DNA of 24,775 nucleotides from an uncultured Oscillospiraceae bacterium (GTDB lineage Bacteria > Bacillota > Clostridia > Oscillospirales > Oscillospiraceae): the NCBI GenBank assembly GCA_934572325.1, contig CAKTKT010000027.1, positions 1 through 24,775 on the forward strand, written 5' to 3'. The notes under the pieces are model-generated. The model was not told the origin of the DNA, ran no database searches, and worked only from the letters and a program-made list of their open reading frames with translations. The position numbers and the translations under genes are program-made. Position 1 is the first letter of the stretch; the number at the start of each line of letters is the position of its first letter. Shown here piece after piece: positions 15,227 to 21,392 of the stretch.

Positions 15227-16162
15227 TTGGCATACAGTCTTGAGGAGATAAATTTCAAAACCGTCTCCGATCCGGAGGGCTTCGTGCGCGAGTGCGACGC
15301 GAGGTATCAGCGCAGGGTGAGCACCGCCGCCGCGCGTATCGCCGAAAACCGCGCGAAAAGCCCCATCGTGCTGCTCTCCGGTCCGTCCGGCTCCGGTAAG
15401 ACCACCACCGCCATGAAGATTGCTGCGGAGCTCAACAGCCGCGGCGTCGGCACGCACTATGTCAGCATGGACAATTACTTCAAAACCATCGACCCCGCCA
15501 CCGTGCCGCGCACGCCGGAGGGCGATATGGATCTGGAGTCGCCGCTGTGTCTGGACATGGAGCTTTTGAACAGGCATTTCGATATGCTCTCGCGCGGCGA
15601 GCGCATATATGTGCCCAAGTACGAGTTTTCGCGCAAGATGCGCATACAGGAGCCGTTCTCGTCCATAAAGCTCGGCGCGGACGAGGTCGTCATCTTCGAG
15701 GGCATCCACGCGCTCAACGACGCCATCACCGGCGCGCATCCGGAGGCGTTCAAGCTCTACATATCCGCGCGCAGCAATGTGGAGTTCAAGGGCGAGGTCG
15801 TGTTCAAGGGAACGTGGTTCCGTCTCGTGCGCCGCACCGTGCGCGACTATCTGTTCCGCGGCTCGAACCCCGCCGCCACCATGGCGATGTGGGCGAACGT
15901 CCGCCGCGGCGAGAAGCTGTACATCTCGCCGTACAAGAACAAGGCGGACTATCAGTTCGACTCGTCCCTGCCGTATGAGCCGGCGGTGTTCAACCGCACC
16001 GCGACGGAGCTGTTCCGCGCCGTGCCGGAGGGGATAGAGCGCTTTGACGAGCTGCGCTCCGTGCTCCCCGCGCTCCAGCTTTTTGGCAGCATTGACGAAA
16101 AGTACGTCGCGCCCGACGGGCTTTTGCGCGAGTTCATCGGCGGCGGCGTGTACGAGTATTGA
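15227..16162 (+). CDS. Uridine kinase-like nucleoside kinase
   Basis: This 311-residue P-loop kinase belongs to the uridine kinase/phosphoribulokinase group. Walker A GPSGSGKTT is at residues 52-60, followed by VSMDNYFKT, the MDLESPLCLDMELL substrate region, the YVPKYEFSRKMR lid part and VIFEGIHALND. The RRTVRDYLFRG segment is also typical. In clostridia this domain often occurs fused to a threonyl-tRNA-synthetase-like TGS region; here the N-terminal ~45 residues are too short for that, so it is the kinase alone. Start is TTG 15227 behind AGGGGGAA. It is most likely co-transcribed with hemZ and ends at a hairpin shared with the convergent gene. Confidence 0.85.
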   Translation: MAYSLEEINFKTVSDPEGFVRECDARYQRRVSTAAARIAENRAKSPIVLLSGPSGSGKTTTAMKIAAELNSRGVGTHYVSMDNYFKTIDPATVPRTPEGDMDLESPLCLDMELLNRHFDMLSRGERIYVPKYEFSRKMRIQEPFSSIKLGADEVVIFEGIHALNDAITGAHPEAFKLYISARSNVEFKGEVVFKGTWFRLVRRTVRDYLFRGSNPAATMAMWANVRRGEKLYISPYKNKADYQFDSSLPYEPAVFNRTATELFRAVPEGIERFDELRSVLPALQLFGSIDEKYVAPDGLLREFIGGGVYEY

Positions 16163-16181
16163 GATAGCGGGAAAAAGAGAC

Positions 16182-16207
16182 CGAGCGGGGGCGAACGCCC
16201 CCGCTCG
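16182..16207. terminator. Hairpin between convergent genes, terminator mainly for the minus strand
   Basis: CGAGCGGGGGC (16182-16192) pairs with GCCCCCGCTCG (16197-16207) around GAAC. Read on the minus strand the stem is followed by GTCTCTTTTTCCC, a usable U-tract. The plus-strand tail is poor in T. Confidence 0.78.
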
Positions 16208-16228
16208 TGCTGTATTCTACCGTCGGTA

Positions 16229-17290
16229 TCAGTCCATATACCGCTCCATGAAGCATCTCTCCGGCAGGCAGTCGGCAAGCCCGCTCAGTATGCTTTTGCT
16301 GCCGGCGGCGTACTTCTCCTGCGGCGCGCTCAGCTTTGTCGGCACGTTCAGCTTTTTCCTGAACGACACACGCACCGTCGTGCCGTACTCCGGACGGCTC
16401 TCCAGCAGCAGCGTGCCGCCGTGGCGCTCCGCGATCCCGCGCACGACGGTCAGCCCCAGCCCCGCGCCTCCGACAAGCCCGCCGAGGCTGTACGGGTGCA
16501 CATAGCGGTCGAACACCAGATGCAGCTCCTCCCCCGCGATGCCGCAGCCGTTGTCGCTGACGGAGAGAATGACGCTCTCCGCCGTGTCGATGAGGTTGAT
16601 GCTGATGCAGGTGCAGCCCTTGGCGTGGGCAAGGGAGTTTGCGAGCAGATTCAAAATAAGCTGCTCGACAAGGGCGCTGTCCACCATGGCGAGCATGCTC
16701 TGCGCCGTGCCGATGCGAAGCTCCGGCTCGGGCAGGAAAAACCGCAGCCGCTCGGCAATGCCGGTGCACAGCTCCGTCATGTCCGTCATGCGCGGGGCGA
16801 AGTACAGCGTGCCGTCGAGTATGCTCTTGGCGGCGGAGAGGTTCGCCATGGCGCGCGAGAGGCGGTAATAGCTCTGCGTGAGCGAGGCGACGCCCGCGCG
16901 CAGCTCGGCGTCGCCGACGTCCTCGGCGCGGCTGCGGCACAGCTCCGCCGACACGGACATGGTCATGAGGGTGCTGCGCATGGAGCAGAGCAGCGCGTCA
17001 TTGAGCATGACCGGCTTCGCGGCGGGCGGCGTGATGAACATCACCTGCATATTCTCCTGCTTCGACACGCGCACAAGATAGCGCCGCGCGGCAATGACGG
17101 TGTCGGCGATGAAGTTGGACGCCTGCGCGCCGATGATGTCCGGCTCGAACACGGCGCTCAGCTTTTTCCCGACGCAGTCCTCCCCCAGTATCTCTTTCGC
17201 GCTCGCATTTGCAAACGCGAGCTTGCCCGCCCGCGCGAGGACGAGCGCCTCCGATGTGAGGGCGAGTATATCCGACGAAACTTGGATCAT
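16229..17290 (-). CDS. Soluble PAS / HATPase_c sensor kinase-like protein lacking the H-box histidine
   Basis: The 353-residue protein has no membrane segment. Residues ~5-70 resemble a PAS domain (ALVLARAGKLAFANASAKEI). A helical region (95-155) is where the dimerisation/phosphoacceptor helices should be, but it reads LLCSMRSTLMTMSVSAEL and there is no histidine anywhere before residue 221. The C-terminal ATPase domain looks intact: N-box EQLILNLLANSLAHA (209-223), G1 DNGCGIAG (246-253), F-box VFDRYVH and G2 GGAGLGLTVVRGIAERHGG. GTG 17299 is in frame, but AAGGGAG is placed for ATG 17290. No response regulator lies nearby. It may be an ATP-binding regulator rather than a classical histidine kinase. 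Confidence 0.8.
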   Translation of the reverse strand: MIQVSSDILALTSEALVLARAGKLAFANASAKEILGEDCVGKKLSAVFEPDIIGAQASNFIADTVIAARRYLVRVSKQENMQVMFITPPAAKPVMLNDALLCSMRSTLMTMSVSAELCRSRAEDVGDAELRAGVASLTQSYYRLSRAMANLSAAKSILDGTLYFAPRMTDMTELCTGIAERLRFFLPEPELRIGTAQSMLAMVDSALVEQLILNLLANSLAHAKGCTCISINLIDTAESVILSVSDNGCGIAGEELHLVFDRYVHPYSLGGLVGGAGLGLTVVRGIAERHGGTLLLESRPEYGTTVRVSFRKKLNVPTKLSAPQEKYAAGSKSILSGLADCLPERCFMERYMD

Positions 17291-17320
17291 AAGCGGCACT
17301 CCCTTAATCCTTTTTTATTG

Positions 17321-17349
17321 ATTTTAGCAAATCTCAACAAAATATACAA
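17321..17349 (-). promoter_or_regulatory. Promoter of the kinase-like gene
   Basis: Minus-strand TTGTAT (17349-17344) and TAAAAT (17326-17321) are spaced by 17 bases, and TGC directly before the -10 box gives an extended -10. Confidence 0.6.
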
Positions 17350-17423
17350 TAGTCTCCCCTTATTTCGCTCGAACAAGCGCGAAATTTCGGCACTTTTTCG
17401 GGCAAAATAAGCGGGGTGAAATA

Positions 17424-17453
17424 TTGCATTTTGCTTATATTATATGATAGAAT
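17424..17453 (+). promoter_or_regulatory. Probable promoter of gap
   Basis: TTGCAT at 17424-17429 and TAGAAT at 17448-17453 have an 18-base spacer in an AT-rich stretch. Other TATATT-like boxes nearby make the exact assignment uncertain. Confidence 0.5.
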
Positions 17454-17471
17454 TAGTACGTTAAATAAGGC

Positions 17472-17506
17472 ACAAATTTCCCCCGCCGTCGCTTCGGGAG
17501 ATTTGT
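17472..17506 (+). promoter_or_regulatory. 5' UTR hairpin of gap
   Basis: ACAAATTTCCC (17472-17482) pairs with GGGAGATTTGT (17496-17506) with one mismatch around a 13-base loop. It would form near the 5' end of the gap mRNA, ~40 bases before the start codon. No T-run follows at once, so a stabilising or regulatory hairpin is more likely than a terminator. Confidence 0.5.
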
Positions 17507-17547
17507 ATATACGCTTAGTTTACAAATTTTTTATGGAGGATACACAC

Positions 17548-18573
17548 ATGATTAAAGTTGGTATCAATGGTTTTGGACGCATCGGTTCTCTGACCTTCAG
17601 GGCTGCCGTCAAGGCGGACGATATCGAGGTCGTTGCAATCAACGCTCCCGGTCATCCCGCAAGCCAGCTCGCTTACGCTGTCAAGTATGACACCGTTCAC
17701 GGTCGCTTCGACGGCTGCGTCTGCGCCGACGACGAGGCGAGCACCCTCACCGTTGACGGCAAGACCGTCAAGGTCCTCTCCGATAACAAGTACCGTGATC
17801 CTTCCCTCATCCCCTGGGGTGAGCTCGGCGTTGAGTACGTGCTCGAGTGCACCGGCCGCTTCCTGACCAAGGAATCCGCCCAGCCCCACATCGACGCCGG
17901 CGCAAAGGTCGTCGTGATGTCCGGTCCCGCGAAGGACGACACCCCGATGTTCGTCTGCGGCGTCAACCTCGATAAGTACACCAAGGATATGCAGTTCGTC
18001 TCCAACGCCTCCTGCACCACCAACTGCCTCGCCCCCATGGCGAAGGTCCTCAACGACAGCTTCGGCATCGTCGAGGGTCTTATGACCACCGTTCACGCCT
18101 CCACCGCCACGCAGGCCGTTGTTGACGGCTTCTCCAAGAAGAACTGGCGTCTCGGCCGCTCCGTCTACAACAACATCATCCCCACCTCCACCGGCGCTGC
18201 CAAGGCTGTCGGCAAGGTCATCCCAGAGCTCAAGGGCAAGCTCACCGGCACTTCCATGCGCATCCCCTCCGGCGACGTCTCCATCGTTGACCTGACCTGC
18301 CGCCTTGAGAAGGGCGCAAGCTACGACGAGATCTGCGCCGCCATGAAGGCTGCCTCCGAGGGCGCGATGAAGGGCGTTCTTGAGTATGTCGATGAGGAAG
18401 TCGTCTCCTCCGATTTCAAGACCGATGCTCACACCTCCATCTTTGACGCGAAAGCCGGTCTTGCGCTGAACGACAACTTTGTCAAGCTCATGGCTTGGTA
18501 CGACAATGAGTGGGGCTTCTCCATCAAGATGCTTGACCTCACCCGTCACATGGACAAGGTCCGCAAGGCGTAA
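17548..18573 (+). CDS. gap: Glyceraldehyde-3-phosphate dehydrogenase, type I
   Basis: GAPDH oxidises glyceraldehyde-3-phosphate to 1,3-bisphosphoglycerate in glycolysis. The 341-residue product has the N-terminal nucleotide-binding GINGFGRIG at residues 5-13, the catalytic SNASCTTNCLAPMAK, the phosphate-binding TSTGAAKAVGKV and the terminal WYDNEWGFS. It resembles the E. coli GapA/eukaryotic branch. The position after IN (residue 33), usually the aspartate that contacts the NAD ribose, is alanine (VVAINAPGHP), and the usual DGPS is DGFS, hinting at altered cofactor use. ATG 17548 follows GGAGGA. Codon choice (many AAG, CTC, GTC, few rare codons) suggests high expression. It is monocistronic, with a terminator. 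Confidence 0.96.
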   Translation: MIKVGINGFGRIGSLTFRAAVKADDIEVVAINAPGHPASQLAYAVKYDTVHGRFDGCVCADDEASTLTVDGKTVKVLSDNKYRDPSLIPWGELGVEYVLECTGRFLTKESAQPHIDAGAKVVVMSGPAKDDTPMFVCGVNLDKYTKDMQFVSNASCTTNCLAPMAKVLNDSFGIVEGLMTTVHASTATQAVVDGFSKKNWRLGRSVYNNIIPTSTGAAKAVGKVIPELKGKLTGTSMRIPSGDVSIVDLTCRLEKGASYDEICAAMKAASEGAMKGVLEYVDEEVVSSDFKTDAHTSIFDAKAGLALNDNFVKLMAWYDNEWGFSIKMLDLTRHMDKVRKA

Positions 18574-18592
18574 TTTCTTCTGTAAAATATCT

Positions 18593-18618
18593 AAAACCGC
18601 TCCGAAAGGGGCGGTTTT
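18593..18618 (+). terminator. Intrinsic terminator of gap
   Basis: AAAACCGCTCC (18593-18603) pairs with GGGGCGGTTTT (18608-18618) around a GAAA tetraloop, with one G-T wobble, followed by a T-run. Confidence 0.9.
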
Positions 18619-18674
18619 TCTTATGTTTAAAGCAATTGTGTCCACGGTTTTCTGCTTACGGCACTAATAGATGC

Positions 18675-18705
18675 TTGTTTTTTCCCTAAAAATGTGTGAT
18701 ACAAT
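18675..18705 (+). promoter_or_regulatory. Extended -10 promoter driving the structured RNA
   Basis: TACAAT (18700-18705) is preceded by TGA (TGn extended -10). TTGTTT at 18675-18680 lies 19 bases upstream, a slightly long spacer. It places the start close to 18712, exactly where the outermost helix begins. It is independent of gap, which terminates upstream. Confidence 0.6.
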
Positions 18706-18711
18706 GGTTTT

Positions 18712-18880
18712 GCGACGTAATCTAATACTAAGACAATAGCAAGGATGTGTTTTTACCTCGGTAAAAACGCACCCTCCATTTCGGCATCCTTGTTGATTGT
18801 CTTAATGATTGCGTCGCGGCAGTGAGGCTCTGCGTTTTTCGTGTGTAGTCTCATTTGGGGCTACACACTTTTTATTTTAT
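18712..18880 (+). ncRNA. Candidate novel structured RNA (sRNA or leader) upstream of a lipoprotein gene
   Basis: Helices seen directly: P1, 18712-18722 with 18807-18817 (11 bp, one G-T); P2, 18729-18737 with 18796-18804 (9 bp, perfect); P3, 18740-18747 with 18785-18792 (8 bp, perfect); P4, 18748-18756 with 18761-18769 (9 bp, CTCG loop). Bases 18770-18784, including CACCCTCCATT, remain single-stranded on the 3' side of P4. The segment CCTCCAT (18773-18779) is an exact complement of ATGGAGG, the Shine-Dalgarno region of both the downstream lipoprotein gene (18879-18885) and gap (17533-17539). A weak GCAG/CTGC hairpin with GTTTTT follows, then a strong terminator. It has a promoter at one end and a terminator at the other. 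I do not recognise an Rfam class. Confidence 0.65.
18841..18878 (+). terminator. Intrinsic terminator between structured RNA and lipoprotein gene
   Basis: GTGTGTAG (18841-18848) pairs with CTACACAC (18861-18868) around a 12-base loop, followed by TTTTTATTTT. The T-run ends 2 bases before the ribosome binding site of the lipoprotein gene, so that gene needs readthrough or regulated antitermination. Confidence 0.82.
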
Positions 18881-18893
18881 GGAGGTAAAAGAG

Positions 18894-19541
18894 ATGAGGA
18901 AGGCAATATCCCTGTTGTTAGTGCTATGTACAGTATTAGCGCTATGTGGGTGTGGGAAAGCAAGAGAACTGACAGCGGAAGAGCGAGAACAGATCTTCTA
19001 CGAGGTAGCAGCGGAAAAGGGACTTGACCTGTCAAATCAGGCGGCTACCGCATGGCAGCAGACAAAAGATGCTATGACCGAAGCGCCCGCGCCGCAGTCA
19101 ACACTTGCCCCTTTGTATGATGCCGGTCCAAGTCCGACAGATACAGACTTCATCTGCACAGAAGATATGAAGTTGCTCTCCGTTGGCGATGGAAAATATA
19201 GACCTGACATGAAAATCCGCTGTATGTACCCAGAGGATGCTCTTCAAGTTTATCCTCAATCTGTACAAATACACTATAATTATTTGAATAATGACAACGA
19301 GATCATTATGTCAAACAGCCTCGTTGTGCGGCACTTGGCGTATAATCAAAGCTGCTGGACAAATACCGGTGTCGTACAAGGCGGAGGCGATTCTTTCGAT
19401 TTGAGTGAGATATCCGCGATACAAGTCTCCTATTATGAAATGCGCACGGTGATTGGCGGTAGAGTATCATGGCAAAATGAATGGGACTTTCTCTCCCCCG
19501 TTAAGTTCAATGTCGCTGACCTCGAAATAGAAAAAGCATAA
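18894..19541 (+). CDS. Predicted lipoprotein of unknown function
   Basis: The 215-residue product starts MRKAISLLLVLCTVLALCGC, a lipoprotein signal peptide whose lipobox LCGC puts the lipidated cysteine near residue 20. A charged stretch (ELTAEEREQIFYEVAAEKG) and an Ala/Pro-rich linker follow, then a beta-rich C-terminal domain with VQIHYNYLNNDNEIIMSN, RHLAYNQSCWTN and VSYYEMRTVIGG. I recognise no family. ATG 18894 follows GGAGGTAAAAGAG; the frame is open somewhat further upstream, but only inside the terminator region. Its base composition is clearly more AT-rich than the housekeeping genes. It sits directly behind the structured RNA and its terminator, and ends at a long terminator hairpin of its own. 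Confidence 0.75.
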   Translation: MRKAISLLLVLCTVLALCGCGKARELTAEEREQIFYEVAAEKGLDLSNQAATAWQQTKDAMTEAPAPQSTLAPLYDAGPSPTDTDFICTEDMKLLSVGDGKYRPDMKIRCMYPEDALQVYPQSVQIHYNYLNNDNEIIMSNSLVVRHLAYNQSCWTNTGVVQGGGDSFDLSEISAIQVSYYEMRTVIGGRVSWQNEWDFLSPVKFNVADLEIEKA

Positions 19542-19548
19542 TCTAAAA

Positions 19549-19602
19549 AAGTTGTGCTATCAACACCGCTTATTCCGGTGTTGATAGCACAACTTGTTTT
19601 TT
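19549..19602 (+). terminator. Strong terminator with 20-bp perfect stem
   Basis: AAGTTGTGCTATCAACACCG (19549-19568) is exactly complementary to 19576-19595, with a 7-base loop, followed by GTTTTTTGC. The perfect 20-bp stem is unusually long for an intrinsic terminator. It ends the lipoprotein transcript. Confidence 0.9.
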
Positions 19603-19709
19603 GCACAAGCCTTATATGATTTACCACGCCCCGCTCGTTTCAGATGCAAAATGCGGCATAGAGAGGAACGGTCTTTTTGCCGTCCTCGAAGCCGAAATTC
19701 TTTCTTCGC

Positions 19710-19772
19710 AAATATTCGTGTAAAAATCAACGAAAAATCCTCGAATATTCGCGTTGAATTACACGAATATTT
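19710..19772. repeat. AT-rich nested inverted repeat with CGAATATT motifs
   Basis: AAATATTCGTGTAA (19710-19723) is the exact complement of TTACACGAATATTT (19759-19772). Inside, TCAACG (19727-19732) pairs with CGTTGA (19752-19757), and the loop contains the self-complementary CGAATATTCG (19742-19751). AATATTCG thus occurs three times in 63 bases, in both orientations. The 19603-19811 spacer otherwise shows no convincing gene. It could be a regulator binding site, a repeat element, or a weak plus-strand terminator (TTTTG follows). Confidence 0.5.
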
Positions 19773-19811
19773 TGTCCTATGCTTCAAATTATGACATGAA
19801 TATCACAAATC

Positions 19812-20987
19812 TCACCCCTCGTCGCCGAGAACCTCCTTTATTATGTCCATCGCCTCATCGAGCAGCGGCTCGGTGTGCGTCGCCATATAGCTCGTGCGCA
19901 GCAGACACTCTGTCGGCTCTGTCGCCGGCGGGAGCACCGGGTTGACGTACACCCCGGCGTCATACAGCTCCTTCGCCTTTCTCAGCGTGTTCTCCGCCTG
20001 ATAGGTGTATATCGGGATGATTGGCGTGAGCGATTCCCGAATGTGCAGCCCGCGCTTTTTCAGCCCGTTCCTTGCGTAGCGCGAGAGCGAGAGAAGCCGC
20101 TCGGGCAGCTCCGGGTGCGCCTCAATATACCGCAGCGCCGCCAGCGCGACCGCGCAGGAGCTGGGCGGGATGGACGCGGAGAAAATGAACGGTCTTGAGT
20201 TGTGGCGCACATAGTCGCACACCGTCTCGCTCGCCGCCATATATCCGCCGAGGCTGGCGAGCGACTTCGAGAACGTTCCCATGATTATATCCACCTCGCC
20301 GTCAAGCCCGAAATAGCTCGCGGTTCCGCGTCCGCCCTCGCCGATAACGCCCAGACCGTGCGCATCGTCCACCATCACTCTCGCGCCGTACTTTTTTGCA
20401 AGGGCGACGATCTCCGGAAGCTTGGCAATATCCCCGCCCATGGAGAACACGCCGTCCGTCACGATCAGCGCGCCGCTCTGCTCCGGCACACGCCGGAGCA
20501 GAGCTTCAAGCTCGCTCATGTCCGCGTGCTTATAGCGCAGCATTTTCCCGTAGGACAGCCGGCAGCCGTCATATATGCTGGCGTGGTTTTCCCTGTCGCA
20601 GATCACGTAGTCGCTGCGCCCGACTATGGCGCTGATTATGCCGAGGTTGGACTGAAAGCCTGTCGAGAACGTGACCGCGCCCTCCTTGTGCACAAAATCC
20701 GCCAGCTCGCGCTCAAGCTCGAGATGCAGCTCCAGCGTGCCGTTGAGAAAGCGCGAGCCGGAGCAGCCGGTGCCGTACCGCTCGAACGCCTTTATGCCCG
20801 CCTCCACTACCTCCGGCTGTGTCGTCAGCCCGAGGTAGTTGTTGGAGCCGAGCATTATGCGCCGCTTCCCCTCCATGATAACCTCAACGTCCTGCCGCGA
20901 CTCGAGCGCGTGAAAATAGGGGTATATGCCCGCCTCTCTGTATGTTTTTGCAAGTGTAAAATTCTCGCACTTCGTGAAAATATCCAA
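19812..20987 (-). CDS. PLP-dependent alpha-oxoamine synthase (KBL / serine palmitoyltransferase-like)
   Basis: This 391-residue enzyme belongs to the family that condenses an amino acid with an acyl-CoA: glycine C-acetyltransferase, BioF, serine palmitoyltransferase. Visible are GSNNYLGLT, GTGCSGSRFLNGTLELHLEL, H135 in DRENHASIYDG (stacks on PLP), D207/H210 in VMVDDAHGLGV and the Schiff-base lysine K241 in GTFSKSLASLGGY. The N-terminal YPYFHALESRQDVEVIMEGKR and the RFLNGTLELH segment recall the Bacteroidetes serine palmitoyltransferase type more than E. coli Kbl or BioF, so the acyl donor is open. TTG 20987 follows AAAGGAG. No threonine dehydrogenase or biotin gene is adjacent. The short 5' UTR contains two copies of AAAATTTTTGA. 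Confidence 0.85.
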   Translation of the reverse strand: MDIFTKCENFTLAKTYREAGIYPYFHALESRQDVEVIMEGKRRIMLGSNNYLGLTTQPEVVEAGIKAFERYGTGCSGSRFLNGTLELHLELERELADFVHKEGAVTFSTGFQSNLGIISAIVGRSDYVICDRENHASIYDGCRLSYGKMLRYKHADMSELEALLRRVPEQSGALIVTDGVFSMGGDIAKLPEIVALAKKYGARVMVDDAHGLGVIGEGGRGTASYFGLDGEVDIIMGTFSKSLASLGGYMAASETVCDYVRHNSRPFIFSASIPPSSCAVALAALRYIEAHPELPERLLSLSRYARNGLKKRGLHIRESLTPIIPIYTYQAENTLRKAKELYDAGVYVNPVLPPATEPTECLLRTSYMATHTEPLLDEAMDIIKEVLGDEG

Positions 20988-21050
20988 CTGCCGTATCTCC
21001 TTTCAGCATATTCAAAATTTTTGACTAAAATTTTTGAAGTATTCTCTGTA

Positions 21051-21079
21051 ATGATAACCGACCGCCTCGCGCTTGTCAA
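21051..21079 (-). promoter_or_regulatory. Promoter of the alpha-oxoamine synthase gene
   Basis: Minus-strand TTGACA (21079-21074) and TATCAT (21056-21051) are spaced by 17 bases, a strong sigma-A-type promoter. Confidence 0.8.
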
Positions 21080-21160
21080 TATCTTTTGTCATATTCGATG
21101 CGCGGCGGTCAGCCGCCGCGCCGCACGAGAACGGCTGCCGCCGCCTTGGCGAGCTGCCCC

Positions 21161-21189
21161 TCATATCCCGCGCCGTGCGCTCATATGCT
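21161..21189 (+). promoter_or_regulatory. Candidate sigma-E promoter of the spoIIID fragment
   Basis: TCATATC (21161-21167) and CATATGCT (21182-21189) with a 14-base spacer resemble the sporulation sigma-E -35 (kmATATT) and -10 (CATACA-T) pattern. SpoIIID is a sigma-E-dependent gene in Bacillus subtilis. The 21080-21160 stretch contains a GC-rich hairpin (21100-21121) and no gene. Confidence 0.42.
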
Positions 21190-21218
21190 TAACCACGAGC
21201 AAATTGGGAGTGGTGTAT

Positions 21219-21347
21219 GTGCGTACAAATATTGAAGAACGGGTCGCCGACCTTGCCGCGTACATCGTAGATAACCAAACCACCGTCCGCGCCGCCGCCC
21301 GGCAATTTGGGATAAGCAAATCTACTGTACATACAGTAGTAATGTAA
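21219..21347 (+). pseudogene. spoIIID: Truncated spoIIID (sporulation transcriptional regulator), N-terminal half
   Basis: SpoIIID is a small mother-cell DNA-binding regulator of about 85-93 residues that acts in the sporulation sigma-E/sigma-K cascade. Here GTG 21219, behind GGGAG, starts MRTNIEERVADLAAYIVDNQ followed by TTVRAAARQFGISKSTVH. This matches the SpoIIID N terminus and the first part of its helix-turn-helix. Homology then stops inside the recognition helix; four more codons (TVVM) lead to TAA at 42 residues. The C-terminal half (basic DNA-binding tail) is not found downstream in any frame that I checked. The breakpoint falls on the palindrome CTACTGTA-CA-TACAGTAG at 21322-21339. 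It is probably non-functional unless the missing half is rejoined. Confidence 0.72.
21322..21339. repeat. 18-base palindrome at the spoIIID breakpoint
   Basis: CTACTGTA (21322-21329) and TACAGTAG (21332-21339) are perfect inverted copies around CA. The left arm is spoIIID codon sequence and the right arm replaces it. Such a structure fits an element end, a recombination core or an inverted duplication. Confidence 0.6.
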
Positions 21348-21392
21348 TCGAACGTTTTATATGGATAGTTAAGTAAAAGAAATATTTGCGCG

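Noticed and set aside
18818..18868. Clear antiterminator alternative before the lipoprotein gene
   Set aside because: The alternative pairing found (18822-18829 with 18847-18854) touches only two bases of the terminator arm and uses two G-T pairs, so I list it only as a weak possibility.
18712..18878. 6S RNA as an explanation for the structured RNA
   Set aside because: The helices nest around small internal loops, without the large central bubble of 6S RNA, and the length is on the short side. A covariance-model search should settle it.
19742..19751. CGAATATTCG as a LexA/SOS box
   Set aside because: The Firmicute LexA site has GAAC...GTTC half-sites, which are missing here.
19560..19787. 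75-codon minus-strand frame over the CGAATATT inverted repeat and the 20-bp terminator stem
   Set aside because: No ribosome binding site, and it runs through a terminator hairpin and a palindrome; unlikely to be a gene.
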